The position numbers were made by a program, and so were the translations under genes. DNA of 64,000 nt. Source: an uncultured Alphaproteobacteria bacterium. Its GTDB lineage: Bacteria > Pseudomonadota > Alphaproteobacteria > Rhizobiales > Aestuariivirgaceae. The notes beneath the pieces were generated by a model that was not told where the DNA came from, did not search any database, and was given only the letters and a program-made list of their open reading frames with translations. The DNA is taken from assembly GCA_937870685.1 (NCBI GenBank), contig CALMZX010000076.1, forward strand, positions 1-64,000. Reading direction: 5' to 3'. Within the stretch, counting starts at the first letter, position 1, and the number at the start of each line of letters is the position of its first letter. Below are positions 38,514 through 47,501 of this stretch, piece by piece.

Positions 38514-39338
38514 TTGCCCACCCCCACCATCCCCCTCATCAATGGCATTCCCGCACTTGGACTTGGCACCTATCCGCTCTCGAGTGCCACCTGCATCGAC
38601 ACCATCCGCATGGCGATCGGGCTGGGCTACCGCCACATCGACACCGCACAGATGTATGGCAATGAACGCGAAGTGGGTGAGGCCATTGCTGCCTGCGGTG
38701 TGGCGCGGGACCAGTTGTTCATCACAACGAAGGTTGATCCTTCGAATCTGGGCCAGGCGCGCTTTGCGGAGTCCGTGAAGCGCTCGGTCGATGCCCTGGG
38801 CGGCTCGCCGGACCTGCTGCTCATCCATTGGCCACCGCCTGACGCGGAGATTGACGCGGCACTCGATCTTCTCGCGGCCGAGCTTCAGGCCGGCCGGACG
38901 CGGCGCATTGGCGTCTCCAACTTCACGCCGCGCATGCTGCGGCAGGCGGTGAATCGGCTGGGCAAAGTGATTGCCTGCAACCAGGTTGAATTCCACCCGC
39001 TGCTGGACCAGACGGCGCTGAAGGCCACTGCTGACGAACTGGGGCTGCCGCTGGTGGCCTACAGCCCGATCGCGCGCGGCAAGACCTTTGCCATTCCCGC
39101 CGTGCAGGCAGCGGCGGCGCGGCACGGCTGCTCCGCAAATGAGGTGGTGTTGCGCTGGATCATCCAGCAGGGCGTTGTCGCGATCCCGAAAACCGACAAG
39201 CGCGCCCATGCCGAATCCAACCTGCGGGCCCTCAGTCTTGAGTTGTCGGCGGACGAGATGTCAGCCACCGCCTCGTCTGCCACGCGGAGCGGGCGCACCA
39301 TCAATGGCTCGTGGATGGCGGGGCGCTGGGATGACTGA
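38514..39338 (+). CDS. Aldo/keto reductase
   Basis: GYRHIDTAQMYGNEREVGEAI, LLLIHWPP, RRIGVSNFTPRMLRQA; TTG start. Confidence 0.92.
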   Translation: MPTPTIPLINGIPALGLGTYPLSSATCIDTIRMAIGLGYRHIDTAQMYGNEREVGEAIAACGVARDQLFITTKVDPSNLGQARFAESVKRSVDALGGSPDLLLIHWPPPDAEIDAALDLLAAELQAGRTRRIGVSNFTPRMLRQAVNRLGKVIACNQVEFHPLLDQTALKATADELGLPLVAYSPIARGKTFAIPAVQAAAARHGCSANEVVLRWIIQQGVVAIPKTDKRAHAESNLRALSLELSADEMSATASSATRSGRTINGSWMAGRWDD

Positions 39339-39837
39339 GATCCGGCTCTCGCCCGCACCTCTGACCGCACAGGCCTTCAAGCCCTATGGCGGTGTGATCG
39401 AAACGGCTGCTTGCGCGCCGCGCAGCATCAACCAGGGCTATGCCCAGCGCTTCAACGACCTGTGTGGCGTTGACGCCGCGCGCGAAGGCGGTGCCGTGAA
39501 TGTCAGCCTGTTCACCGCCAATCCGCGCCCGCACCCCATCGCCATCCAACTGATGGAGCGGCACCCACTCGGTTCGCAGGCCTTCATCCCCATGCAGGAG
39601 CGGCCATGGCTGGTGCTGGTGTGCGATGACCCGCTCGATGTCTCGACCTATCACCTCTTTTCCGCCACGGGTCGGCAGGGTGTGAATTACGCCTGCAATG
39701 TCTGGCATCATCCCCTGCTGGTGTTTGACGCGGACAGCCATTTCCTGATCATCGACCGCAAGGGGCCGGGCGAGAACCTCGAAGAGGTCTGGCTGCCAGA
39801 GGCGTGGCGCGTCGAGGCGTTTGCAAATCAGCCGTGA
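39331..39837 (+). CDS. allA: Ureidoglycolate lyase family protein
   Basis: AFKPYGGVIE...NVSLFTANPRPHPIAIQLMERHPLGSQAFIPMQERPWLVLV...GVNYACNVWHHPLLVF. Confidence 0.9.
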   Translation: MTEIRLSPAPLTAQAFKPYGGVIETAACAPRSINQGYAQRFNDLCGVDAAREGGAVNVSLFTANPRPHPIAIQLMERHPLGSQAFIPMQERPWLVLVCDDPLDVSTYHLFSATGRQGVNYACNVWHHPLLVFDADSHFLIIDRKGPGENLEEVWLPEAWRVEAFANQP

Positions 39838-39856
39838 GGCCGTTAGCCTTGCTGCC

Positions 39857-40693
39857 ATGACCAAAACGCCCACGTATTTCGCGCCCCACGGCGGCCTGCC
39901 GCCGCAGGCCGAGCTTCTCACCGGACGTGCCATCTTCACCACGGCCTATGCCGTCATCCCCAAGGGGGTGATGCGCGACATCGTGACGAGCTTCCTGCCG
40001 GGCTGGGACAAGACGCGGGCCTGGATCATCGCGCGGCCGATGACCGGCTTTGCCGAGACCTTTTCACAGTACATCATGGAAGTGGGTCATGGCGGGGGCA
40101 GCAACCACCCGGAGCCGGACCCGCAGGCAGAAGGCGTGCTCTTCTCGGTCGAAGGGTCTTTCGGCCTGATGCTCAATGGCAAGGTCCACATCATGAAGCC
40201 GGGGGCCTACGCCTTCATTCCGCCCGGTGCCTCATGGGCGGTGCGCAACGAGGGGGCTGAGCCCGCGCGCTTCCACTGGATCCGCAAGCGCTACGAACCT
40301 GCGCCGGGGCTTGCAGCGCCGGAGGCCTTTGTGGTGAACGAGCAGGACATTGCCCCCAGCGTGATGCCCGACTGCAACGGCGTGTGGTCAACGACGCGCT
40401 TTGTCGATCCCGCCGACCTGCGCCACGACATGCATGTGACCATCGTCAATTTCGAGCCGGGCGGCGTCATTCCCTTCCTCGAAACCCATGTGATGGAACA
40501 CGGGCTCTACGTGCTGGAAGGCAAGGCCGTCTACAAGCTGAACGGTGACTGGGTGGAGGTGGAGGCAGGCGACTTCATGTGGCTGCGCGCCTTCTGCCCG
40601 CAGGCCTGCTACGCGGGCGGACCAGGCCGTTTCCGCTACCTGCTCTACAAGGACGTGAACCGCCACGCGAAGCTGGATCTGTTCGGGCGGTGA
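39857..40693 (+). CDS. allE: (S)-ureidoglycine aminohydrolase-like bicupin
   Basis: RAIFTTAYAVIPKGVMRDIVTSFLPGWDKTRAWIIARPMTGFAETFSQYIMEV; C-terminal cupin with THVMEHGLYVLEGKAVYKLNGDWVEVEAGDFMWL. Confidence 0.88.
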   Translation: MTKTPTYFAPHGGLPPQAELLTGRAIFTTAYAVIPKGVMRDIVTSFLPGWDKTRAWIIARPMTGFAETFSQYIMEVGHGGGSNHPEPDPQAEGVLFSVEGSFGLMLNGKVHIMKPGAYAFIPPGASWAVRNEGAEPARFHWIRKRYEPAPGLAAPEAFVVNEQDIAPSVMPDCNGVWSTTRFVDPADLRHDMHVTIVNFEPGGVIPFLETHVMEHGLYVLEGKAVYKLNGDWVEVEAGDFMWLRAFCPQACYAGGPGRFRYLLYKDVNRHAKLDLFGR

Positions 40694-40830
40694 GGTGCCA
40701 GAAATCGTATCTGACGCCTGACATCCGGCCATCACAGCCTCCGTCACCCCGACGTCAAGAGGCTTGACGGGTGAAAGAATATTTCGTCGCGGTGCGTGAT
40801 CCCGCTGTCCCGACAACATCCCAACGCGTC

Positions 40831-40900
40831 GTCATGGCCCGCTTCACGCGGGCCACCCATATCCGGCCCAATGGTTGGCCCGCCTGAAGCGGGCCATCAC
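40831..40900. repeat. Intergenic 30-bp inverted repeat, 10-bp spacer, each arm itself a hairpin
   Basis: GTcATGGCCCGCTTCAcGCGGGCCAcCCAT (40831-40860) vs reverse complement of 40871-40900 GTgATGGCCCGCTTCAgGCGGGCCAaCCAT: 27/30 identical. Confidence 0.85.
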
Positions 40901-40932
40901 GGGACTCTGGGAAGCCGCGCGCCCGGCGGGTG

Positions 40933-42033
40933 CTAGGCCCCGCTCACCTGATACTTCGCCTTGTCCAGCCAATCCGGGCTGATCTCCACGCCCCAGCCGG
41001 GGGCGTCGGTCACGGTGACATGGCCGTTTTCCACCGTGTACGGATCATTCTTGAAAAGACCGTACTGCCACGGGTAGTAATCCGCCTCCTCGATCGAGAG
41101 CTCGAGATACTTGCCCGCGTTGGGAATGGCGCGCAGCAGGTGCATGGTGCAGAGCGTCACCAGCGAGAGGTTGGCGGCGTGCGGGGTGCAGGGAAGGCCT
41201 GCTTCCGCGCCCATGCGTGCCACTTCCATGGTGCGCAGCATGCCGCCCATGTACATGACATCCGGCTGGACCACATCGACGGCGCGCATGCCGATCATGG
41301 TTTTCCAGGCGGTGAATTCGCAATCCTGTTCGCCACCCGTGACATCGATGGAAAGTGCGTCAGTCACCTGTTTGGTCTGCTCGAACTCCCAGTAGGGGCA
41401 TGGCTCCTCGAAGTGGCCGATGCCGTTCTGTTCCAGCAGGCGGCCCACTTCGATGGCGCGTTTCGGGGAATAGCAGGAGTTGCCATCGACCAGCTTGTCG
41501 ATGCCATCGCCCAACGCTTTCGAGACCACGGGAATGACAGCCTCGGTGCGGCCCGGCCATTCATCCCTGTCACGGCCGCATTCCGCCCCGACGCGCCACT
41601 TGAAGGCGTCGAAGCCATGTTTGTCACGCAGCCTGAGGAAGCGTTTGGCCTCATCCTCCGGCGTGATGTCGCGCTTCATGGAGGAGGCATAGGCGCGGAG
41701 CTTGCCAGGCGTGCCGCCCAGCAACACGGTGACGGGCTTGCCCTCCAGCTTGCCACGCAAATCGAGGAGCGCGGTGTCGAGGCCAGTCATGGCGCGGCGG
41801 AGGTAGGAGCCCGGATATTTGTGCTCGCGCTCACCAATGAGGTTGAGAGTATCGGCAAAATCCAGCGCGTCCGTGCCCAGCGCATGGCGGGCAACCTGGC
41901 GGTGAAAGACCTCGCAGGTGATATCGGCATTGTAGGTGGAGACCTGGCCCCAGCCTTGCGCGCCCGTGTCGGACGTGGCGCGGACGAAGCCCACGAATTC
42001 ATTGCAGAAGGTTTCGAGTTTGCTGATTTTCAT
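40933..42033 (-). CDS. Mandelate racemase/muconate-lactonizing enzyme family protein (enolase superfamily)
   Basis: [81 protein letters not shown]. Confidence 0.92.
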   Translation of the reverse strand: MKISKLETFCNEFVGFVRATSDTGAQGWGQVSTYNADITCEVFHRQVARHALGTDALDFADTLNLIGEREHKYPGSYLRRAMTGLDTALLDLRGKLEGKPVTVLLGGTPGKLRAYASSMKRDITPEDEAKRFLRLRDKHGFDAFKWRVGAECGRDRDEWPGRTEAVIPVVSKALGDGIDKLVDGNSCYSPKRAIEVGRLLEQNGIGHFEEPCPYWEFEQTKQVTDALSIDVTGGEQDCEFTAWKTMIGMRAVDVVQPDVMYMGGMLRTMEVARMGAEAGLPCTPHAANLSLVTLCTMHLLRAIPNAGKYLELSIEEADYYPWQYGLFKNDPYTVENGHVTVTDAPGWGVEISPDWLDKAKYQVSGA

Positions 42034-42160
42034 GGAGCCTCCGAAGCAGGGGAAACTGGCAAATTCCATCGTCACAGTCACGTGCCGAATGGTCACCACG
42101 GCTGAACCCCCTGAGCCGATTTTCTTGACTTCCCCGCCCTGCCCCGCCACATCTCAGGCC

Positions 42161-43123
42161 ATGTCCAAGCCTGCCCTGAAAATCCTGCTCGCGGCCCCGC
42201 GCGGCTTCTGCGCCGGCGTCGTCCGTGCCATCGACATCGTGGAGCGGGCGCTCGAGGTTTATGGTGCGCCCGTCTATGTGCGCCACGAGATCGTGCACAA
42301 CAAATTCGTCGTTGACGGCCTGAAGGCCAAGGGTGCGGTGTTCGTGAAGGAACTGGACGAGATTCCCGCTGGCGACCACCCCGTGATCTTCTCGGCCCAT
42401 GGCGTGCCCAAGGCCATTCCGGCGGAGGCGCAGCGGCGCAACATGTTCCAGCTGGATGCCACCTGCCCGCTTGTGACCAAGGTGCATCTGGAGGCGCAGC
42501 GCCACCATGAGGATGGCATGGAGATCATCCTCATCGGCCATGCCGGACACCCGGAGGTGATCGGTACCAAGGGGCAGTTGCCCAAGGGTGCCGTCGTGCT
42601 GATCGAGACGCCCGAAGATGCGGAAGCCCTGCAGGTGCGCGATCCATCGAAACTTGCCTACATCACGCAGACCACACTGTCGGTGGATGACACCGCTGAC
42701 GTGATCGCGGTATTGCGCCGCCGATTCCCGATGATCCGCGGGCCGGTGAAGGAAGACATCTGCTACGCCACAACCAACCGGCAGGAGGCGGTGAAGTCCA
42801 TCGCGGAACAGATCGATATGCTGCTTGTGGTGGGGGCGCCCAACTCATCCAACTCCAAGCGGCTGGTGGAAGTGGGTGTGAAGAACGGCTGCCCGCGTGC
42901 CCTTCTGGTGCAGCGGGCCAGCGAACTGAACTGGGACGAGATGCAGGGCCTGCGGTCGATTGGACTCACGGCAGGCGCCTCCGCCCCGGAAGTGCTGGTC
43001 AACGAGATCATCGATGCTTTCCGGGCGCACTACGACGTCACGGTGGAAAAGGTGACGCTTCGCGAAGAAAACGTCTCCTTCAAGCTGCCACGCGAGTTGC
43101 GCCAGGACCAGCCCGCGGCATGA
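42161..43123 (+). CDS. ispH: 4-hydroxy-3-methylbut-2-enyl diphosphate reductase
   Basis: [73 protein letters not shown]. Confidence 0.97.
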   Translation: MSKPALKILLAAPRGFCAGVVRAIDIVERALEVYGAPVYVRHEIVHNKFVVDGLKAKGAVFVKELDEIPAGDHPVIFSAHGVPKAIPAEAQRRNMFQLDATCPLVTKVHLEAQRHHEDGMEIILIGHAGHPEVIGTKGQLPKGAVVLIETPEDAEALQVRDPSKLAYITQTTLSVDDTADVIAVLRRRFPMIRGPVKEDICYATTNRQEAVKSIAEQIDMLLVVGAPNSSNSKRLVEVGVKNGCPRALLVQRASELNWDEMQGLRSIGLTAGASAPEVLVNEIIDAFRAHYDVTVEKVTLREENVSFKLPRELRQDQPAA

Positions 43124-43566
43124 GCAAGGGCAAGGTCGTCATCCATACCGACGGGGCCTGTTCGGGCAATCCCGGCCCCGGCGGCTGGGGCGCGATCCTC
43201 GACTACAACGGCACGCGCAAGGAACTGTTCGGCGGCGCGCCCGAGACCACCAACAACCGCATGGAACTGCAAGCGGCCATCGAGGCGCTGAACGCCCTGA
43301 AGCGCCCCTGCGCGGTGGAGATGCATGTCGATTCCAACTACGTGAAGGATGGCATCACCAAGTGGATTTTCGGCTGGAAGAAGAACGGCTGGAAAACCGC
43401 CGACAAGAAGCCGGTGAAGAATGTGGAGCTGTGGCAGGCGCTGGATGAGGCGATCAAACGCCACGAGATTTCCTGGCACTGGGTGAAGGGCCACGACGGA
43501 AACCCCAACAATGAACGCGCCGACGAACTGGCGCGCATGGGGATTGCCGAGGTGCGCGGGCGCTGA
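43120..43566 (+). CDS. rnhA: Ribonuclease HI
   Basis: [61 protein letters not shown] overlap with ispH. Confidence 0.97.
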   Translation: MSKGKVVIHTDGACSGNPGPGGWGAILDYNGTRKELFGGAPETTNNRMELQAAIEALNALKRPCAVEMHVDSNYVKDGITKWIFGWKKNGWKTADKKPVKNVELWQALDEAIKRHEISWHWVKGHDGNPNNERADELARMGIAEVRGR

Positions 43567-43574
43567 CTGCCACT

Positions 43575-44033
43575 TTACCGCAACAGACGGCCATCAATGG
43601 CAAAAGGTTTTGCACCCACGATGCGCACACGGCGCATGTCGCGCGCAGCAACATTGACCACGTAGTTCCATTCCTGCGGCACGAGGATTGAAGGCACGCG
43701 CAGCACGGCTTCCTTCTCTGCAGCCAGCCACTTCCCGCCCGCCGCACGGCACCAGTTCTGAAGCCGGTCGCCCAAGAGCTTGCGCGGCAGCATATCGATG
43801 GATCGCATGGGCAGATCGTCAGGCCATTCAATTTCAACGGCCACGCGCGGCGGCAGTGAGTCACGCAGGATGGCCGGCAGATGGGCGAGGGTTTCCAGCA
43901 GGGCCAGCGACAGGTGGCTTGACGTGTAGAGCACGGCGTGGCCGGGGGCATTCCAGCGGCCACCGGCGATGCGGCTGCCCTCGCCGGAGAGGTCGCGGGC
44001 ATAGCGTGCATCAGCCAGACGCCATACCCTCAT
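43575..44033 (-). CDS. RES domain toxin (NAD+ phosphorylase type)
   Basis: MRVWRLADARYARDLSGEGSRIAGGRWNAPGHAVLYTSSHLSLALLETLAHL: Arg/Glu/Ser RES signature; paired with a DUF2384-type antitoxin. Confidence 0.92.
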   Translation of the reverse strand: MRVWRLADARYARDLSGEGSRIAGGRWNAPGHAVLYTSSHLSLALLETLAHLPAILRDSLPPRVAVEIEWPDDLPMRSIDMLPRKLLGDRLQNWCRAAGGKWLAAEKEAVLRVPSILVPQEWNYVVNVAARDMRRVRIVGAKPFAIDGRLLR

Positions 44034-44042
44034 GGGCGCATT

Positions 44043-44429
44043 TCAACCGGGAATGCCATGAACGAAGCGCACCAGCAGGGCTTCCACATCCCGGGCGCCA
44101 GCATCGGTCTGGGCCATGTTCCACGGCACATGATTGCCCAATGCAGGATTGGCGGTTTCGAGAAAAACCCGCGCCTTTGCCTTGTCACGAAAGGCCCACG
44201 CCGCCATTTCGCTGACGCGCAGGAGGCGCGCGATGGCGTCGGCCTCGGCTGTTTTGAGAACGGCGCCTTCGGACAGCCTGCGCTTGAAGGTGCGCTCAGG
44301 AACCACGCGATAGACATCGGCCCAGGAGATGTCGCCATCCTTCACGCGTTTCGCCACCTGCCGGGCGGAGACGCCCCTGGCAATCTCGGCATAGCCCATG
44401 CCGGAAGGAATGGCCTCGTGAATGTTCAT
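44043..44429 (-). CDS. Xre/MbcA/ParS-type antitoxin (DUF2384 toxin-binding domain)
   Basis: Directly upstream of the RES gene; C-terminal AWAFRDKAKARVFLETANPALGNHVPWNMAQTDAGARDVEALLVRFVHGIPG. Start uncertain (44429 or 44438). Confidence 0.88.
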   Translation of the reverse strand: MNIHEAIPSGMGYAEIARGVSARQVAKRVKDGDISWADVYRVVPERTFKRRLSEGAVLKTAEADAIARLLRVSEMAAWAFRDKAKARVFLETANPALGNHVPWNMAQTDAGARDVEALLVRFVHGIPG

Positions 44430-44444
44430 GCGGACCATATAGTC

Positions 44445-44466
44445 CCTTGCGGCAATTGCCGCAAGG
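44445..44466. promoter_or_regulatory. Perfect 22-bp palindrome CCTTGCGGCAATTGCCGCAAGG, candidate TA autoregulatory operator
   Basis: Located 16 bp upstream of the antitoxin ATG; second partial copy GCGGCAATTGGC at 44471-44482. Confidence 0.7.
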
Positions 44467-44483
44467 TGGGGCGGCAATTGGCA

Positions 44484-46103
44484 CTAAGCCTTCGCCAGCT
44501 CCCGCAGCTTGAATTTCTGGATCTTGCCGGTGCTTGTCTTGGGGATTTCGGTGAAGATCACGTAGTGGGGCACCTTGTAGTGGGCGAGGTGGCCGCGGCA
44601 CCACTGGATGATCTCGTCCGCCGTGGTGGTCTTGCCCGGCTTCAATTCCACGAAGGCGCAAGGAGTCTCACCCCACTTGGCATCGGGCTTGGCCACCACG
44701 CCCGCCGCCTGCACGGCGGGGTGCTTGTAGAGGGCGTCTTCAACTTCAATTGAAGAGATATTCTCGCCACCCGAGATGATGATGTCCTTGGAGCGGTCCT
44801 TGAGCTGGATGTAGCCGTCGGGGTGCAGCACGCCGAGATCACCGGAGTGGAACCAGCCACCGGCGAAGGCTTCCGCACTCGCCTTCGGGTTCTTGAGATA
44901 GCCTTTCATGACAACATTGCCGCGGAACATCACCTCGCCCATGGTCTCGCCATCGGCGGGCACGCGCTGCATGGTTTCCGGGTCCATCACGGTGAGGTCT
45001 TCCAGCGCATGATAGCGCACGCCCTGGCGGGCCTTCTTGGGGGCGCGGGCGGGGCCATCGAGATCGTCCCAGGCTGCCTGCCAGTCGTTCACCACGGCGG
45101 GGCCATAGGTCTCGGTGAGGCCGTAGAGGTGCGTGACGTTGAAGCCCTGCTCAGCCATGGCGGCAAGCACGGCTTCTGGCGGTGGTGCGGCGGCGGTGAA
45201 GAACTCGACCTTCTGCGAGAGGGCGCGCTTCTCCTCGGCGGGCGCATTGAGAATGGTGGACATGACGATGGGAGCGCCGCAGAGGTGCGTCACCTTGTGT
45301 TCATCCAGTGCCGTCCAGATGGCCCCGGAGCGGACCCAGCGCAGTGTGACATGGGTGCCGCCGATCACTGACATGGACCAGGGGAAGCACCAGCCGTTGC
45401 AATGGAACATCGGCAGCGTCCAGAGATAGACGGCATGCTTCTTGACGTTGGCGGTGAGGATGTTGCCCTGCCCCAGCAGTGCCGCGCCGCGATGGTGATA
45501 GACCACGCCCTTGGGATTGCCAGTGGTGCCCGAGGTATAGTTCAGCGAGATGGCGTCCCACTCGTCATCTGGCCAGGCCCAGGCGTAGTCCGGGTCGCCG
45601 GATTGCAGCACGACTTCGTAGTCTTCCGTGCCCACGCGCCTGCCTTCGACCTCGTATTCAGGATCGACGTAGTCGATCACCAGCGGCTTCACCTTGCAGA
45701 GTTGCAGTGCCGCTTCAGCAAGGCTTGAGAACTCCTTGTCCACAATCAGGATTTTGGCCTCGGCATGGTCGAGTGAAAAGGCGATCGTCGGGGCATCGAG
45801 CCGCGTGTTCAGGGTGTTGAGCACGCCCTTGGTCATGGGCACGCCGTAGTGGCATTCCAGCATGGCCGGCGTGTTTGCCAACAGAACCGACACCGTGTCA
45901 CCCTTGCCGATGCCGCGCCTTGCCAGCGCCGATCCCAACTGGCGGCAGCGGGCATAGAAGGTCTTGTAGTCCACGCGGCTGCGGCCATGGATGATGGCGG
46001 TGCGGTCCGGATAGACGGCGGCGGAGCGCTGCAGGAACGAGAGCGGCGTCAGCGGCTGGAAGTTGGCGGCATTCTTGTCGAGGTCGTGGTCGTAGGCAGA
46101 CAT
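44484..46103 (-). CDS. Acyl-CoA synthetase (AMP-binding, medium/long chain)
   Basis: ISLNYTSGTTGNPKGVVYHHRGA, THLYGLTETYGP, GYIQLKDRSKDIIISGGENISSIEVEDALYKHPAV, KTSTGKIQKFKLRE. Confidence 0.94.
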   Translation of the reverse strand: MSAYDHDLDKNAANFQPLTPLSFLQRSAAVYPDRTAIIHGRSRVDYKTFYARCRQLGSALARRGIGKGDTVSVLLANTPAMLECHYGVPMTKGVLNTLNTRLDAPTIAFSLDHAEAKILIVDKEFSSLAEAALQLCKVKPLVIDYVDPEYEVEGRRVGTEDYEVVLQSGDPDYAWAWPDDEWDAISLNYTSGTTGNPKGVVYHHRGAALLGQGNILTANVKKHAVYLWTLPMFHCNGWCFPWSMSVIGGTHVTLRWVRSGAIWTALDEHKVTHLCGAPIVMSTILNAPAEEKRALSQKVEFFTAAAPPPEAVLAAMAEQGFNVTHLYGLTETYGPAVVNDWQAAWDDLDGPARAPKKARQGVRYHALEDLTVMDPETMQRVPADGETMGEVMFRGNVVMKGYLKNPKASAEAFAGGWFHSGDLGVLHPDGYIQLKDRSKDIIISGGENISSIEVEDALYKHPAVQAAGVVAKPDAKWGETPCAFVELKPGKTTTADEIIQWCRGHLAHYKVPHYVIFTEIPKTSTGKIQKFKLRELAKA

Positions 46104-46147
46104 GAGGGGCACCCGTTGGAGAGGCCCCTCTTTAGCAAGACTTGCGA

Positions 46148-47263
46148 TTAAATCGAGGCCAGACCTTCGTTCAGCTTCGTGACCTCCGGACGGGCGTGGT
46201 ACCAGCGGGCGACGATGCCGGCAATCCACCACGAGATGGCGGCGATGGCGAGCCCGGCATAGCCGTCCACGGCGTAGTGCCAACCCAGATGCACCGAGCC
46301 CAAGAAGATGATGACCACATAGATGCCGAAGGCAATGCCCAACCCGCGGGACAGCTTCCATGTGGCAAGCGCGAAGATCAACGCCGAGGCATTGTGCAGG
46401 GACGGGAAGGCGGAGATTCCGATGGGCATGGACTTGCCGGTATAGCCGTCCCAGAGCAGTTGCTGGGTGTCGAGCGCCCAGATGGGCAGGCGCGCGTCCA
46501 CGTCGTAGAGGTAGGCCATCAGCGGCGCGAAGGGATCAGGCGTCAGGCCGAGGTTGCCGTAGTAGACAGGCCCTGCCGACGAGAAGGCCACGGCCAGCAA
46601 CCCGCCGCCCACCCACCAGGCCAGCATGTAGGCGAGGAAGAACTGGGTGCGGTTCACGCTCATGCGCGAGGCAAAGCCAAACCACATGAAGCTGCCGAAA
46701 AGGGCGACGAACCAGAAATTGTAGAAATTGTTGACGGCAAAGGTGACGCCATCGTGGGCAAGCAACGGCTGGAGCAGCTCCCAGGGATTGTAGCCGAAAT
46801 GGAGCGTGCGGTCCCATTCCGCCAGCGTGGTGTCCCATGAAAAGGGGTTCAGCAGCGGAATCATCGGCTTCAGTTCCAGCATGCTCTTGTTGAAGAGCAC
46901 CATGGCCAGCAGAACCGGCCATCCGGTGAACAGCACGGCGGGATTGCGGAAGACGCCGCGGATGTCGGCGATCATCTGGCGCGAGGGACTTTCCGGCTTG
47001 AGCACCAGCACATACTGGCCGATGCGGAAAAAGAAGATGGCGATGAGGCCCGCCGGAATGGTGAGCGTGATCATGCTCCACACGATGGCACGCACGGGGG
47101 CCACCTTGGCTTCCGGCATGTCGCGCAACAGCCAGGCGGTGGTCGCCATATAGAGCACTGGAATGACAAAGAAGATCCATTGGGCGCGGAAGCTCTGCAA
47201 CAGCAGGGCAGCGCGGGCAGCGGACTGGGGACGGGTCTGGGCAATGATGGCGGTGTCAGACAT
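46148..47263 (-). CDS. PAP2 superfamily / inositolphosphotransferase-type membrane protein
   Basis: GISAFPSLHNASALIFALATWKLS...FLGSVHLGWHYAVDGYAG, a PAP2 motif arrangement. Confidence 0.85.
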   Translation of the reverse strand: MSDTAIIAQTRPQSAARAALLLQSFRAQWIFFVIPVLYMATTAWLLRDMPEAKVAPVRAIVWSMITLTIPAGLIAIFFFRIGQYVLVLKPESPSRQMIADIRGVFRNPAVLFTGWPVLLAMVLFNKSMLELKPMIPLLNPFSWDTTLAEWDRTLHFGYNPWELLQPLLAHDGVTFAVNNFYNFWFVALFGSFMWFGFASRMSVNRTQFFLAYMLAWWVGGGLLAVAFSSAGPVYYGNLGLTPDPFAPLMAYLYDVDARLPIWALDTQQLLWDGYTGKSMPIGISAFPSLHNASALIFALATWKLSRGLGIAFGIYVVIIFLGSVHLGWHYAVDGYAGLAIAAISWWIAGIVARWYHARPEVTKLNEGLASI

Positions 47264-47501
47264 GGCGGACCTCGCGGCTGCTGCCCATCACCGGGCCTGC
47301 GCCCATCCGTTTTCCTGCCGTACCCATTGACGCTACTCCCATACCAGCACGGGAAAATGCATGGAAAAGCGCTTAAATCCCGTTAACATCTCCGGGGAAA
47401 TGTCAGACCAAAGTTGGCCTCGCGCCGGGTGCCCCGGACGGGCGAAAATGGGTCTTCACATGGGCTCGCACCGAAGCGGGCCAGCCTCCGGGGAAACCGC
47501 C

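Noticed and set aside
36787-38778. 663-aa plus-strand ORF
   Set aside because: Antisense shadow of the TPP enzyme gene, which has clear family motifs.
40930-42105. 391-aa plus-strand ORF
   Set aside because: Antisense shadow of the enolase-superfamily gene.
47373-47386. CtrA box TTAA-atcccg-TTAA upstream of prpE
   Set aside because: Spacer is 6 bp rather than the required 7, so it does not fit the consensus.
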